From Siniperca chuatsi (Eukaryota; Chordata; Actinopteri; Centrarchiformes; Sinipercidae), in the NCBI RefSeq assembly GCF_020085105.1, contig NC_058045.1, positions 5,470,333 to 5,534,332 on the forward strand: 64,000 nucleotides of DNA, in the 5' to 3' direction. Both the position numbers and the translations under genes were made by a program. Under the pieces are notes generated by a model. The model did not search any database and was not told the DNA's origin. It saw only the letters and a program-made list of their open reading frames with translations. Shown piece by piece: positions 25,030-36,839 of the stretch. Numbering within the stretch: position 1 is the first letter of the stretch; each line of letters opens with the position of its first letter.

Positions 25030-27753
25030 ATGAAGAATAGGATGTTTCTCCTTTTCTTCATCCTCTGCCTGATGGCTCCTACTGGCTACAGTCAGCTCCA
25101 AGGTCCTCCTGGTCCCAAAGGTGACAGAGGATCTCCTGGGCCACTTGGGCCAGCTGGTCCACCAGGGCAACAAGGTAGGTAATATTGATAACCACAATCA
25201 CGGTCCTAGGAATACGTTGGACAGGCAGATGAGTTTGTTTTAGCGACAATCTCTCTCCAATCTCCAAAGATCCTCTGAGGTCACCTTCCTAATACAGTTT
25301 CTTCATTTGGCTCACTGTGTCAGCTGTGATGGCTCACAAGGCCACCCTGAGGTCAGACTGTCAACTTTGTAAACAAGATATCGCAAAATATACAGGAAGG
25401 ACTGACATGACATTTGCTGAGAAAAATCATGCAAAAATGATGATGATGGGCCCAATGTATTTTGGTCAGTTTGTTTACTTGTCATCTACTATCACACTCA
25501 GGCAACAAAAATAAGGAAGACTGACAATCAAATCTCTTTTGACTTAGGTAACCCTCAGACTTCTGAGAATAGCAAAAGATGTCTTTCAATTTTTTATCCA
25601 TACAGCATATTGTTTTTCAAATAGACAACAAACATTACAGCCTCACAGGGATACTAGTGAGGCTATGGATTTTTAATATTGTTTTATTTCTCTTTCCCTG
25701 CTCTTGATGATTCGTAGGAATTTCTGGACGTCGTGGAGAGCGTGGACCTCCTGGATTTCCTGGACCTCGTGGACCTGTTGTAATCTGTGGACGAGGTTAT
25801 ATATTTTCTAGATTTTAAAGAGCATATATAATTTATAGAATTACTTTCACCAGCTGAGTAACTGCTGTTTCTCATTCACTAAAATGCAGGATGTAGCAGT
25901 AGTACACATTTCAGTGCCGTTATTGTCGTTAAGGGTAGAAAGATACACAAGGGGTGGACACAAAAAGATAAACCTTTGTACAGTGCATCCCAGTTCAGTT
26001 GCAATAACAATACAATCTTTTATTTTTGTTGAGGCTGTGTCCGAGAGATATTATTTCAACTCTTTTAAACTTTGATCCCATAGTTTGTAAATCTTTTTAA
26101 GATCAGTTTACTCATTAAGTAAATACAACACAACCTGTGAAAACAGTTTTGTGTGTTTGGAAGGGGCTTTCAAAGATAGAAAGATAAAATAACTGGTAAT
26201 GTAATCAGGCACCAATGGTCTAATGAAATATGCTATTGAGTTGTATTAAGGGAAGTGTTGGATTCAGTATTATTGGAGTTTGACCTGTACTAGGGAATAC
26301 AATTCAGGATGTCACGGCCTCGGCTGCATTTCTTTTGACCGATCTTTTTTTTTTTTTTTTTTAATTGTTGCAGTATTAAATCGCTCAAGTAACCCTTCAA
26401 AACAACAACACTCAAGGTTTAACTAATGGTTACTTTTTATTGTTGAATAATCTGTCGATTTTTTTTTGTTCATTTAATCAATTAATCATTCAATCTGCAT
26501 TCAGTTTGAGACACTTACAGTATGTCAAGGTACATAAATGTCAGAAGAGCGCAAAATGATCATTCAGTGTGTTCAGAGAAAGAACAAAATAACAGAGAGA
26601 ACTTAAGCAAGAAGCAAAGATACGCTTTTTATTTGTAGAGGGTGCACATCTGTCATAATGTGACTCAGATCCAACTTACTGCCAGTTCGGTAACTAAACT
26701 TAATCTGTTTGATCCAGATGTCTTTGGCTCCATTAACCAGGACCTTGAGACCTTAAAGAACAGCCTTGCTAAATTAGAGCTGGGTAAGTATCCAATTCAA
26801 GCATTACAAGGGAGTGTTACAGGAAGTGAGTGCATGTGAATGGAGATTGTAATATTATAGCTGAGACATGACTTTGTTAGATTCCTTGTAAGTGCTGTCC
26901 ATACTAATTTTGTGCTTTTACTACTGCATCAGTATATTTGATGTAAATGCATCCTCTCTTTTATTTGGGTAGGGTGTTTTCTGAGAAAGGAGTGATGAGA
27001 AATATGTTTAGTGAAATGCTGCAATACTTTGCATCATTAATTTTAATGTATTTACATAGCCTACATAAATACTGTATTATTATTTTCCGAGGGGGCAATC
27101 CTGGAATGTGTACAAAATATTCCAAAAAGTTTTTATCTTGAACAAAAAGAGACAAATGACTGTATTTCACTTGTGTATGAAGCTAAAAGAACGTCTGATT
27201 ATTTTAGTGTCAGAGGAAGATCAAACATGTAAAACAAAGTGTTTTTTGTCAGACTTCTGAACAGAGCTTGAGAGCCAGAGGGCCAAGATGACAATACAAT
27301 GTTGATGTTGTAGAATGAATGTTTTCACTTTGTTCATTCCTGATTTGTTGCATGTTGTTCTCTTTTTCAGCTACAAACTATGACTTTGCCCGGAGGGTTG
27401 GTCAGAAATACTTTGTGTCCTACAAGGAGAGAGACTCTTTCTCCAGGGCCGTCGAGTTCTGCTCCCAACGAGGCTTAGAGCTGGCTTTGCCCCAGAACGA
27501 TGAGGAGAACAGCGTACTGACTCAAGCGTTTGGGGATGCTTACAAAACGGCCTGGATCAACGTCAACAATCAAAAAGCAGAGGGGAATTTTGAGACAGAT
27601 CTGGAAAACCGACCTCTGACTTTTACCAAATGGGGAGGTGGGCAGCCAGACAAATCCATCCAGGATACAGGCTGCACCATGCTGTCAGAAAACGGTGTTT
27701 GGAGAGTGACGCACGAATGCTCCTTAAATGCTTACATCATTTGTCAGGTATAG
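25030..27753 (+). CDS. Collectin copy A (collagen stalk plus C-type lectin domain)
   Basis: Secreted mannose-binding-lectin-like collectin, a soluble pattern-recognition protein. Exon 1 is 25,030-25,174 (signal peptide, then Gly-X-Y repeats starting [10 protein letters not shown]); exon 2 is 25,718-25,795 (more collagen, ending ICGR). The neck exon ends at 26,783; the lectin exon is 27,371-27,753. The lectin domain of 127 residues has the four canonical cysteines and carries QPD where mannose-binding lectin has EPN, while the usual WND is WRV. Odd: no acceptor for the neck exon fits phase 1 here. The position matching copy D's acceptor (26,638) leads to a stop. An acceptor at 26,668 is open only if exon 2 uses an earlier phase-0 donor (before GTAATC). 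Skipping the neck would also keep frame. So A may be functional with altered splicing, or failing. A Tc1-derived element lies in its 3' region. Confidence 0.75.
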
Positions 27754-27779
27754 AAAGTTCTTATATTCCAGATTAGGAA

Positions 27780-27848
27780 TCAGAAATACTTTATTGATCC
27801 CCGAAGGGAAACTCTTTGTTACAGCAGCTCGCCTTAACGTCAGTGCAC
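27780..27848 (-). mobile_element. Short LINE 3'-end stub (L2/CR1-type)
   Basis: About 68 bases beginning CAGAAATACTTTATTGATCC, identical in type to the 3' end of the larger LINE at 30,969. Units B, D and E lack it, so the empty site is visible (ending GGAATCA/TTGCTC). It is a severely 5'-truncated insertion. Confidence 0.7.
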
Positions 27849-28023
27849 TTGCTCTTAGAAATATTTACTTTCACATGTTACCGTTTCCCTAAACCATTAT
27901 GTTAGATCTTAGTCCCAGAAACCTACAAGTGCATCATCAGCATGACATTATTACTGTTGCAAAGACATATTCCTATATGTAAAAGAATTAAAGTACACAA
28001 TTAAAGGAAGGATTTTATACATA

Positions 28024-28944
28024 CAGTGGTGTGAAAAAGTGTTTGCCCCCTTCCTGATTTCTTATTTTTTGCATGTTTGTCACACTTAAATGTTTCAGAT
28101 CATCAAACAAATTTAAATATTAGTCAAAGATAACACAAGTAAATACAAAATGTAGTTTTTAAATGAAGGTTGTTATTATTATGGGAAAACAAAATCCAAA
28201 CCTACATGGCCCTGTGTGAAATAGTAATTGCCCCCTAAACCTAATAACTGGTTGTTCCACCCTTAGCAGCAACAACTGCAATCAAGCATTTGTGATAATT
28301 TGCAATGAGTCTTTTACAGCGCTGTGGACGAATTTTGGCCCACTCATCTTTGCAGAATTGTTGTAATTCAGCCACAGTGGAGGGTTTTCGAGCATGAACT
28401 GCCTTTTTAAGGGTCATGCCATAGCATCTCAATAGGATTTAGGTCAGGACTTTGACTAGGCCACTCCAAAGTCTTCATTTTGTTCTTCGTCAGCCATTCA
28501 GAGACCCCACAACAACATCCAAAGAACTGCAGGCCTCACTTGCCTCAGTTAAGGTCAGTGTTCATGACTCCACTATAAGAAAGAGACTGGGCAAAAATGG
28601 CCTGCATGGCAGAGTTCCAAGACAAAAACCACTGCTGAGCAAAAAGAACATCAAGGCTCGTCTCATTTTTGCCAGAAAACATCTTGATGATCCCCAAGAC
28701 TTTTGGGAAAATACTCTGTGGACTGACGAGACAAAAGTTCAACTTTTTGGAAGGTGTGTGTCCCATTACATCTGTCGTAAAAGTAACACCGCATTTCAGA
28801 AAAAGAACATCATACCAACAGTAAAATATGGTGGTGGTAGTGTGATGGTCTGGGGCTGTTTTTTTGTTTGTCAACATTTAACTGTGACAAACATGCAAAA
28901 AAATAAGAAATCAGGAAGGGGGCAAACACTTTTTCACACCACTG
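28024..28944. mobile_element. Rearranged Tc1/mariner element, copy A
   Basis: Bounded by TA on both sides, with inverted termini of about 70 bases (CAGTGGTGTGAAAAAGTGTT... and its complement). The left part encodes the transposase C-terminus on the minus strand (VAELQQFCKDEWAKI..., VVAAKGGTTSY). The right part encodes an N-terminal to middle portion on the plus strand (KVSVHDSTIRKRL, LWTDETKVQLF, GGGSVMVWGCF). The two halves therefore face each other and no complete DDE transposase exists; it must be moved in trans. Units B and D show the empty site with a single TA. Confidence 0.85.
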
Positions 28945-28984
28945 TATATAAGAACAAACAATGCTTTCTGAGAGTGTATGCCAC

Positions 28985-28990
28985 AATAAA
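28985..28990 (+). terminator. Collectin A poly(A) signal
   Basis: AATAAA in CCACAATAAAGTG, preserved in all units. In copy A it is pushed to about 1.2 kb after the stop by the inserted Tc1-like element and LINE stub, against about 240 bases in copies B, D and E. An ATTAAA variant lies nearer the stop in each. Confidence 0.5.
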
Positions 28991-30310
28991 GTGTACAGCA
29001 GTTAGCTGGCCTAGCTGCCTAGCTAAATTATCAGTTGAAAAAGTCAGTTAGAAAGTTTAAAGGATTGGTAAAATGAGTATGTGGATGTTAACAAAAGCAG
29101 CAGAAAATTGACAACACTGACAATAACTGACCTGACTTAGAGTAGGGTTTTCTCAATGATTTCTGACACTGTGTGTGTGTTTTTTTCACAACATCAGAGA
29201 TTCACACTGACCATGCTTTACATATTTACCACAGATACTGAGGGTACTTTCAAACTATCCAGCAGAGTGCAGTGTTTTTTTCCACATTTGCCACTTGAAC
29301 ATGATACATCCGTAACCAGTACTTGTACAATGTTGGTTGTTTTCAGTACAAATATTTTAAGCCAAACACGCCTTTTTATCATTCACTTTTCTCTGCTTTA
29401 CTTTTGTTGTTATTAGTTTATAGGTCTTCCACATCTATAAATCCATCCTATTATGCCCTCTGGATATCAGATCCCAGATGGAACACAAGACACCATGACA
29501 CTGAATTCTGATAACTGAACTAAAATTAAAGTCATGAATTATTTCCAACTAGGAATACAGGATTAAATAAGATCTTTGCAGCAGGGGAGATTTAAACCAG
29601 TCATAGGCCCATGGGCTATGCTAAACCTGCCACCCATCTGCCACCACAACCGCCTTAACAAAACAAATGTAAAAGGTATGAAATCACTTGTTTAGACTTT
29701 ATTTAAGTATATCTTTAAACAAGATCCACAAAAATATTTTGGTCTGAGTATCTCCTGGTGTCATTTTTCTTTAGTTTTGGAGCCTTTAGCATTTGCAGAT
29801 CAGTAAGGTTGCAACCAGGTTAGGCTAATCCATACAATGTCAGAATTTCAACACAATAGAATAGCACCCCTCCATACACCTAGAAATACCATGCATTAGG
29901 CTTCTATGGGTTGGATGATTGCACTGACTCCTTTTTTCACACGCAAAATTACACCAAGAGCAACAGACGTGGACGGTCGCTACTACTGAGTTCAGACACT
30001 ACCATTCATGCTGTTTCCACTCGTTCACATTGTCAGGCACACCCATCCGCTACAAACCCCACGCATTGTATATTACATGTCACATTCTACACACAGAGCG
30101 AGAGAGAGCTAGTTAACAGAGCACAACAGCCAGAGAGAGCATGAAACAGTAACCTAGGCGACACTAACTGCGACAAAGTCAGTTCAGTTTCCAAATCTAC
30201 CCTTATTATTAAAAATCTATTCAAACTCACCCGTAATCTTTTCGAAGGTACACAATCCGCCTGTTGTTGTAGTTGGAGGCAAACGTATTAATGATGCATC
30301 ACTACCCTGT
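28991..30310 (+). other. Collectin A 3' flank, no gene recognised
   Basis: This stretch is repeated closely downstream of copies B (to 37,534), D and E (for example CTTGAACATGATACATCCGT). Short open frames recur only because the DNA is duplicated; none resembles a known protein. Confidence 0.5.
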
Positions 30311-30800
30311 CAATCTGTGGATACGTCAGCTATGACCTCTTTAAAAGAGGCCTTATCACAGACTTGTCGTGCAACTTTGTGGGCGGCCATCATGGCAGTC
30401 CCCGACTCCAGCTAATCCAAAATAGGCAAAGAAGTGGAGCTGAGGCAGGCCGAATGAAGCCTGGTCGCTGAACCACCTAGCGGCTAGCCACCTGATAGGG
30501 CACCCACCTGTCACTCAAACCGGCCACGCCCTTAATTGTGCAGAACTTTGCCTTAATATCATTTAAATGTGTGAGTTATGAAAAATATCACCCACCTCAC
30601 AGTTGTTATGAAGGGGGAAATTAGCTATAGAGACTAAAACCGTTTTTTGTACCATGCTGTAAACATGTTTGTTTCTGCTGTAAAGATGGGCATTTTAAGA
30701 ATGGGGCTCTAAGGGAATTGACCAGCTTTTGGAGCCAGCTGCAAGTGGCCATTCGATGAACTGCAGTTTTTGGCACTTCTGCGTTGGGTTCATTTTTCAG
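30310..30800. repeat. Dispersed fish repeat (MITE-like), unit A
   Basis: Includes CCTGGTCGCTGAACCACCTA and TTTTTGGCACTTCTGCGTTG, motifs common in fish dispersed repeats. Counterparts are at about 53,115-53,526 and 62,553-63,050. A related copy near 46,252 shows TAGACTGTATAAAACATGGA, a likely terminal motif. The family is unknown to me. Confidence 0.4.
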
Positions 30801-32520
30801 CCACTGGAGGTTGCCGCTTGGTTAAAAGAAGCTGGAAAATACTGGAGGCATATCCTTTGCAATAACTGTGTAACTAACAGCTTTGAAGAAATTTCCTACA
30901 CTTTGACTTAATTAATGTAAATTATGATAAAACAATGTTTTTGGAAAGGCAGATGAGTTGCTTATAATCAGAATCAGAAATACTTTATTGATCCCCGAGG
31001 GGAAACTCCTTTGTTACAGCAGCTCAATATCACGTCAGTGCACACAGGAATAGAAGTACTAAGCAAAAAATATATTACACTATAATACAGGTCAGAAAAT
31101 AAATTAAGTACCAAGTGGGTATAAGTATAAAATAAAAATAAGTGTTAAGTACAAAGTGGGTTTACCGGTTGAGGATAATAATACGGTATAAAGTAATAGT
31201 GCATGAACTGTCAAGTTAAGTGTAGCTATTAAGATTATAATGAGATGGAGGATATTGCACAGCAGTAATAAAGGTATGAATAAATATCAATATCAATAAA
31301 AATGGAAGTTTAAACTGAAAAGAGTATATTGCACAGGATTATTAACACAGAATATTGCACAATTATTTCAAGTATTGCAGAGATGTAATGATCAATGTCC
31401 AGTTTAGTGACTAAGCGTCATATAGACTAACACTTAGAGGGAGGAGTTAAAGAGTTTGATGGCCACAGGCAGGAATGACTTCCTGTGCCGCTCTGTGATG
31501 CTTTCTTAGCTTTAGCTGAAAGTTCTCCTTTGCTTGACCAGCACGTCATGGAGTGGGTGGAAGAAACTGTCCAAGATGGCATGTAGTTTGGCCAGCATCC
31601 CTCTCTCTGACACCACCGACAGAGAGTTCAGCTCCACCCCCACAATGTCACTGGCATTGTCCGGCAAATGTTGAAGGACCTCAGCCTCCTCAGAAAATAG
31701 AGGCGTCTCTGGCCCTTCCTGTAAACAGCTTGAGTGTTCTTGGCCCAGTCCAGTTTATTGTCCATGTGTACTCCTAGGTACTTGTAGTCCTCTACAATGT
31801 CCACACTGACCCCCTGGATGGAAACCGGGTCACTGGTGCCTTGGCCCTTCGTAGATCTACAAACAGCTCCTTTGCTACTTTGTCGCACTGAGCTGCAGTT
31901 GGTTCTGCTCACACCATGAGATAAAGTTCCCCACCACAGCCCTGTACTCAGTCTCATCACCACCGCTGATTCATCCCACCACTGCTGAGTCATCAGAAAA
32001 CTTGCCACTGAAGGTGGCAAGACTCTGTGTGGTAGCTGAAGTCCGTGGTGTAGATGGTGAAGAGGAAGGGAGAGAGGACAGTCCCCTGAGGGGCCCCAGT
32101 GTTGCTGACCACGCTGTCCGACACACAGTGCTGCAGATGCACATGCTGTGGTCTGCCAGTCAGGTAGTCAACAATCCAGGACACGAGGGGGGCTTCCACC
32201 TGCATCGCTGCCAGCTTCTCACCCAGAAAAAAAAACATGATCCTCAACATGCTTGCCGGCTTGTCCAGTTGGGTGTGATGATGTGCAGACTGCCATTAAA
32301 TTGAGTGAGGATTTTGTTGTTTCATAGAGGATTGGCCTGATGTAGTTTGGTCAGTTTTACTTTCTTTTTCTAATGTGCACTGATTCATCCTCACTGGGCT
32401 GCTAGTAAAGCTAAGGACTTAATGTTTGATGTTTCTTTACCTGCTTAGCTGGGAAAGAAAAGATTTCTGGACCATGCTCTGTGTGGACAGGGTGAGTTAT
32501 TAGACAATATATACATGGCT
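30801..32520 (+). pseudogene. Decayed second collectin in unit A, split by a LINE
   Basis: The sequence on both sides of the LINE aligns loosely with collectin intron and exon sequence. 30,801-30,968 resembles the intron after the non-coding exon (GGAAAATACTGGAGG... against GGAACTACTGGAG...). 32,277-32,520 resembles the region from GTATTTTGGTCAGTTTG to exon 2, with CTGTGTGGACAG before a GTGAGT donor. The collagen codons are lost. It is best read as a degenerate collectin that travelled with the unit. Confidence 0.5.
30969..32276 (-). mobile_element. L2/CR1-type LINE fragment, unit A
   Basis: Minus-strand non-LTR retrotransposon, 5'-truncated. Readable parts are RT segment VEAPLVSWIVDYLTGRPQ, GAPQGTVLSPFLFTIYTTDF (about 32,250-31,993) and downstream SVDIVEDYKYLGVHMDNKLD (about 31,800). 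The frame is broken several times and an internal piece is missing relative to the copy at 63,205. Its 3' end is TTTATTGATCCCCGAGGGGA read on plus. Inserted in the decayed collectin; the empty site is preserved at 46,458. Confidence 0.8.
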
Positions 32521-33562
32521 GATTATAATATACAATAATAATATTAAATATACAGTGGAGGCATTTTCCAAAAAGTGTCTTCTCTGTCTGACTCACAATA
32601 TTCATGTGAATTAATGACAGCATTATTTCAGCTCAGAACTGCGTTTTAAAAAGCATTTATGTTTTATGCCAAGCACTCTGAATTGCCTAGTTGTTGAAAT
32701 GTGTCATACAAATAAACTTGCCTTGCAGCTGTCAGATGAATGTAGTGCAGTAAAAAGTGCAATATTTCCCTCTGAATTTTAGTGGAGTAGTAGTATAAAG
32801 TATCATAAAATGGAAATACTCAAGTAAAGTACAAGTACCTCAAAAGTGTACTTAAGTACAGTGCTTGAGTAAATGTACATCGTTACTTTCCAACACTGCT
32901 ATTTTGTTGCTTTCTTACCATGGCCGAAATCTAAAAAGCTTTGCTAGCTCCCACTTTCCAAATGGAACACAAATTTAAAAAGGTACCCTGTGGAGTTTCT
33001 GACTGCTAGTAGCGCTATGAAGCGCAATGTCTTTCTGAGTGGGTCCCAGTTACGAGGACGCACTTGCATGAGAGCATGCGGGCGACACATTCCTGCCACC
33101 GGTTTCACACTGTTCCACTGATCAACAGTTGGTGGTGGTAATGTGCAAAGTAGCATAGCAATGCACCAACAAAGCAGTGAAGGTGAATACTGCTAGCTAG
33201 AAAACATGTATGTAAACATTGCCTGATTTGAAATATCTTACAAATCTGCTTTACAAATGTTTTATGGGGATGGAAATGCATTCAACACAACTGTACAATG
33301 GGTCCAGGATCACCATAGTTCATATTTCTTTACACAGAGAGAGGAGAATTCATATTTTGATTTTAAAGTGGTCAAGGCAGTGGTATGTAGGTAAACATAT
33401 TTGTAATTTCATATTAACACGGTGTGTGTGTTTTAAGGAAAATACAGACAGGCAATCCACAATAAGTTCTGCAGTCTCACAGCATGCTGGTTAAACACGA
33501 GGGAGGCTCTTAAACGCAGACTTTCTCCGTTTTTCTATGTAATTTACCAAATGACATCACCA

Positions 33563-33679
33563 ACATCTGTTTTTCCACTCTGGACTGAATTTCTCATCCG
33601 TGCACTCCAACTACGTTCTCAGTCACTTTGCTTTGGAAGTAGCGAAGAAGTAGCACAGAGATCACTCCTCATTTATACA
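33563..33679 (+). other. Predicted non-coding first exon, collectin B
   Basis: Same preserved block as in copy A, ending before a GTGAGT donor. Confidence 0.4.
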
Positions 33680-34155
33680 GTGAGTTCCTTTCTGTTCATT
33701 ACTATTTGGTACTAGATTAAGTGTTAATAAAACCTTTTAAATTACTTGACTCAGCATGCTTGGTGCTGCACAAAATATAATTCTAATTTGCACTTTGGAA
33801 ATTTCATTTAGCTGCAGCACATCTGTATATATTGCAATGCAAATCCATCAGTTTTTCTCAAGTGTTCCAACGAGCTGGGGAACTACTGGAGTTGCGTAAT
33901 TTGTAATAAGTGGTGATTCTTCTTTGCTACAGACTGAATTCTAACATGACCGCCTTTGATTTTATTTGATTGACTTTGAATTAACCCTGTTCCTGATGCC
34001 GTCTGAAAATAGGCAAATTCTTAACTCCATTTCAAACATTGTAGAGTTCTAAAGGACTAAAATGTAACTCAGAGATTGCCTACTCTGGTGATATAATTTA
34101 CTGCAACAATAAAAAAATGATAACTACTCCAATAATTATTACAATGTTCTGCATT

Positions 34156-36591
34156 ATGAAGAATAGGATGTTTCTCCTGTTCTTCATCCTCTGCCTGATG
34201 GCTCCTACTGGCTACAGTCAGCTCCAAGGTCCTCCGGGTCCCAAAGGTGACATCGGACATCCTGGGCCACCTGGGCCTATTGGGCCAAAAGGTAGGTAAT
34301 ATTGACTACCACAATCACGGTCCTAGGAACACTCTGTCTGACCAGACTCCAGTCATCTTTTGTCTGAATTCTGCCCCCCCGTTGGATAGGCAGATGAGTT
34401 TGTTTTAGCGACAATCTCTCTCCAATCTCCAAAGATCCTCTGAAGTCACTCAGGTTCATTTGGCTCACTGTGTTAGCTGTGATGGCTCACAAGGCCACCC
34501 TGAGGTCAGACTGTCAACTTTGTAAACAAGATATCTCAAAATATACAGGAAGGATTGACATGACATTTGCTGAGAAAAATCATGCAAAAATGATGATGAT
34601 GGGCCCAATGTATTTTGGTCAGTTTGTTTACTTGTCATCTACTATCACACTCAGGCAACAAAAATAAGGAAGACTGACAATCAAATTTCTTTTGACTTAG
34701 GTAACCCTCAGACTTCTGAGAATAGCAAAAGATGTCTTTCAGTTTTTTATCCATACAACATATTGTTTTTCAAATAGACAACAAACATTACAGCCTCACA
34801 GGGATACTAGTGAGGCTATGGATTTTAAATATTGTTTTATTTCCCTTTCCCTGCTCTTGATGATTCGTAGGAATTTCTGGACGTCGTGGAGAGCGTGGAC
34901 ATCCTGGATTTCCTGGACCTCCTGGACTTGCTGGAATCTGTCGACGAGGTTATATATTTTCTAGATTTTAAAGAGCTTATATATTTTATAGAATTACTTT
35001 CACCAGCTGAGTAACTGCTGTTTCTCATTCACTAAAATGCAGGATGTAGCAGTAGTACACATTTCAGTGCCGTTATTGTCGTTAAGGGTAGAAAGATACA
35101 CAAGGGGTGGACACAAAAAGATAAACCTTTGTACAGTGCATCCCAGTTCAGTTACAATAACAATACAATCTTTTATTTTTTTAACCTAGTTTAATTTTTG
35201 TTGAGGCTGTTTCCATGAGATATTATTTCAACTCTTTTAAACTTTGATCCCATAGTTTGTAAATCTTTTTAAGATCAGTTTACGGATCAAGAGAAGTACA
35301 ACACAACCTGTGAAAACAGTTTTGTGTGTTTGGAAGGGGCTTTCAAAGATAGAAAGATAAAATAACTAGTAATGTAATCAGGCACCAATGGTCTAATGAA
35401 ATATGCTATTGAGTTGTATTAAGGGAAGTGTTGGATTCAGTATTATTGGAGTTTGACCTGTACTAGGGAATAAAATTCAGGATGTCACGGCCTCGGCTGC
35501 ATTTCGTTTAGTTACTGCCAGTTTGGTAACTAAACTTAATCTGTTTGATCCAGATGTCTTTGGCTCCATTAACCAGGACCTTGAGACCTTAAAGAACAGC
35601 CTTGCTAAATTAGAGCTGGGTAAGTATCCAATTCAAGCATTACAAGGGAGTGTTACAGGAAGGGAGTGCATGTGAATGGAGATTGTAATATTATAGCTGA
35701 GACAGTACTTTGTTAGATTCCTTGTAAGTGCTGTCCATACTAATTTTGTGCTTTTACTACTGCATCAGTATATTTGATGTAAATGGATCCTCTCTTTTAT
35801 TTGGGTAGGATGTTTTCTGAGAAAGGAGTGATGAGAAATATGTTTAGTGAAATGCTGCAATACTTTGCATCATTAATCTTAATGTATTTACATAGCCTAC
35901 ATAAATACTGTATTATTATTTTCCGAGGGGGCAATCCTGGAATGTGTACAAAATATTCCAAAAAGTTTTTATCTTGAACAAAAAGAGACAAATGGCTGTA
36001 TTTCACTTGTGTATGAAGCTAAAAGAACGTCTGATTATTTTAGTGTCAGAGGAAGATCAAACATGTAAAACAAAGTGTTTTTTGTCAAAGACTTCTGAAC
36101 AGAGCTTGAGAGCCAGAGGGCCAAGATGACAATACAATGTTGATGTTGTAGAATGAATGTTTTCACTTTGTTCATTCCTGATTTGTTGCATGTTGTTCTT
36201 TTTTTCAGCTACAAACTATGACTTTGCCCGGAGGGTTGGTCAGAAATACTTTGTGTCCTACAAGGAGAGAGACTCTTTCTCCAGGGCTGTCGAGTTCTGC
36301 TCCCAACGAGGCTTAGAGCTGGCTTTGCCCCAGAACGAGGAGGAGAACAGCGTACTGACTCAAGCGTTTGGGGACGTTTACAAAACGGCCTGGATCAACG
36401 TCAACAATCAAAAAGCAGAGGGGAATTTTGAGACAGATCTGGAAAACCAACCTCTGACTTTTACCAAATGGGGAGGAGGGCAGCCAGACAAATCCATCCA
36501 GGATACAGGCTGCACCATGCTGTCAGAAAACGGTGTTTGGAGAGTGACACACGAATGCTCCTTAAATGCTTACATCATTTGTCAGATATAG
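34156..36591 (+). CDS. Collectin copy B, complete, 234 aa
   Basis: Exons 34,156-34,291, 34,871-34,948, 35,512-35,619 and 36,209-36,591 join in phase 1 throughout and give 234 residues. Domains: signal peptide about 1-21 (ILCLMAPTGYS), collagen from about 25 with about 15 Gly-X-Y triplets ([15 protein letters not shown]...), one cysteine (GIC) at the collagen end, short neck (LVTKLNLFDPDVFGSI), lectin domain about 108-234. QPD is at about 199-201 in place of EPN; WRV at about 218-220 replaces WND. The neck exon acceptor (TTTCGTTTAG) is specific to B and E and sits at a deletion relative to copy A. An in-frame ATG at 34,117 would add 13 residues; the start at 34,156 is chosen because copies A and E share it. 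It looks intact; likely a secreted immune lectin. Confidence 0.88.
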
Positions 36592-36833
36592 AAAGTTCTT
36601 ATATTCCAGATTAGGAATCATTGCTCTTAGAAATATTTACTTTCACATGTTACAGTTTCCCTAAACCATTATGTTAGATCTTAGTCCCAGAAACCTATAA
36701 GTGCATCATCAGCATGACATTATTACTGTTGCAAAGACATATTCCTATATGAAAAAGAATTAAAGTACAGGATTAAAGGAAGGATATTATACATATATAA
36801 GAACAAACAATGCTTGCTGAGAGTGTATGCCAC

Positions 36834-36839
36834 AATAAA
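36834..36839 (+). terminator. Collectin B poly(A) signal
   Basis: AATAAA about 240 bases after the stop. A variant ATTAAA lies at 36,759. Confidence 0.5.

Larger units (their letters stand above)
23536..32655 (+). repeat. Tandem unit A of the collectin array (about 9.1 kb)
   Basis: The stretch from TTTATGTTTTATGCCAAGC at 23,536 to 32,655 recurs, with insertions and deletions, from 32,656 (unit B, cut short) and 55,379 (unit E). It holds the right half of a transposon, a collectin gene, its 3' flank, a decayed collectin and an L2-type LINE. The offset between A and B is 9,120 bases at the left edge. Confidence 0.85.

Noticed and set aside
25317-25514. 65-codon frame preserved in intron 1 of copies A, B and E
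   Set aside because: It is preserved because the whole unit is duplicated. No homology, no splice context, and copy D lacks it.
26961-27170. 69-codon minus-strand frame repeated in A, B, C and E introns
   Set aside because: Intronic and duplicated with the unit; no independent evidence of coding.
27319-27370. Start codon and leader-like residues (MFSLCSFLICCML) directly before each lectin exon
   Set aside because: This is the pyrimidine-rich end of the intron read in frame. A consensus acceptor precedes the lectin exon, and phase-1 splicing explains the gene. A signal-peptide-like look is expected from such T-rich DNA.
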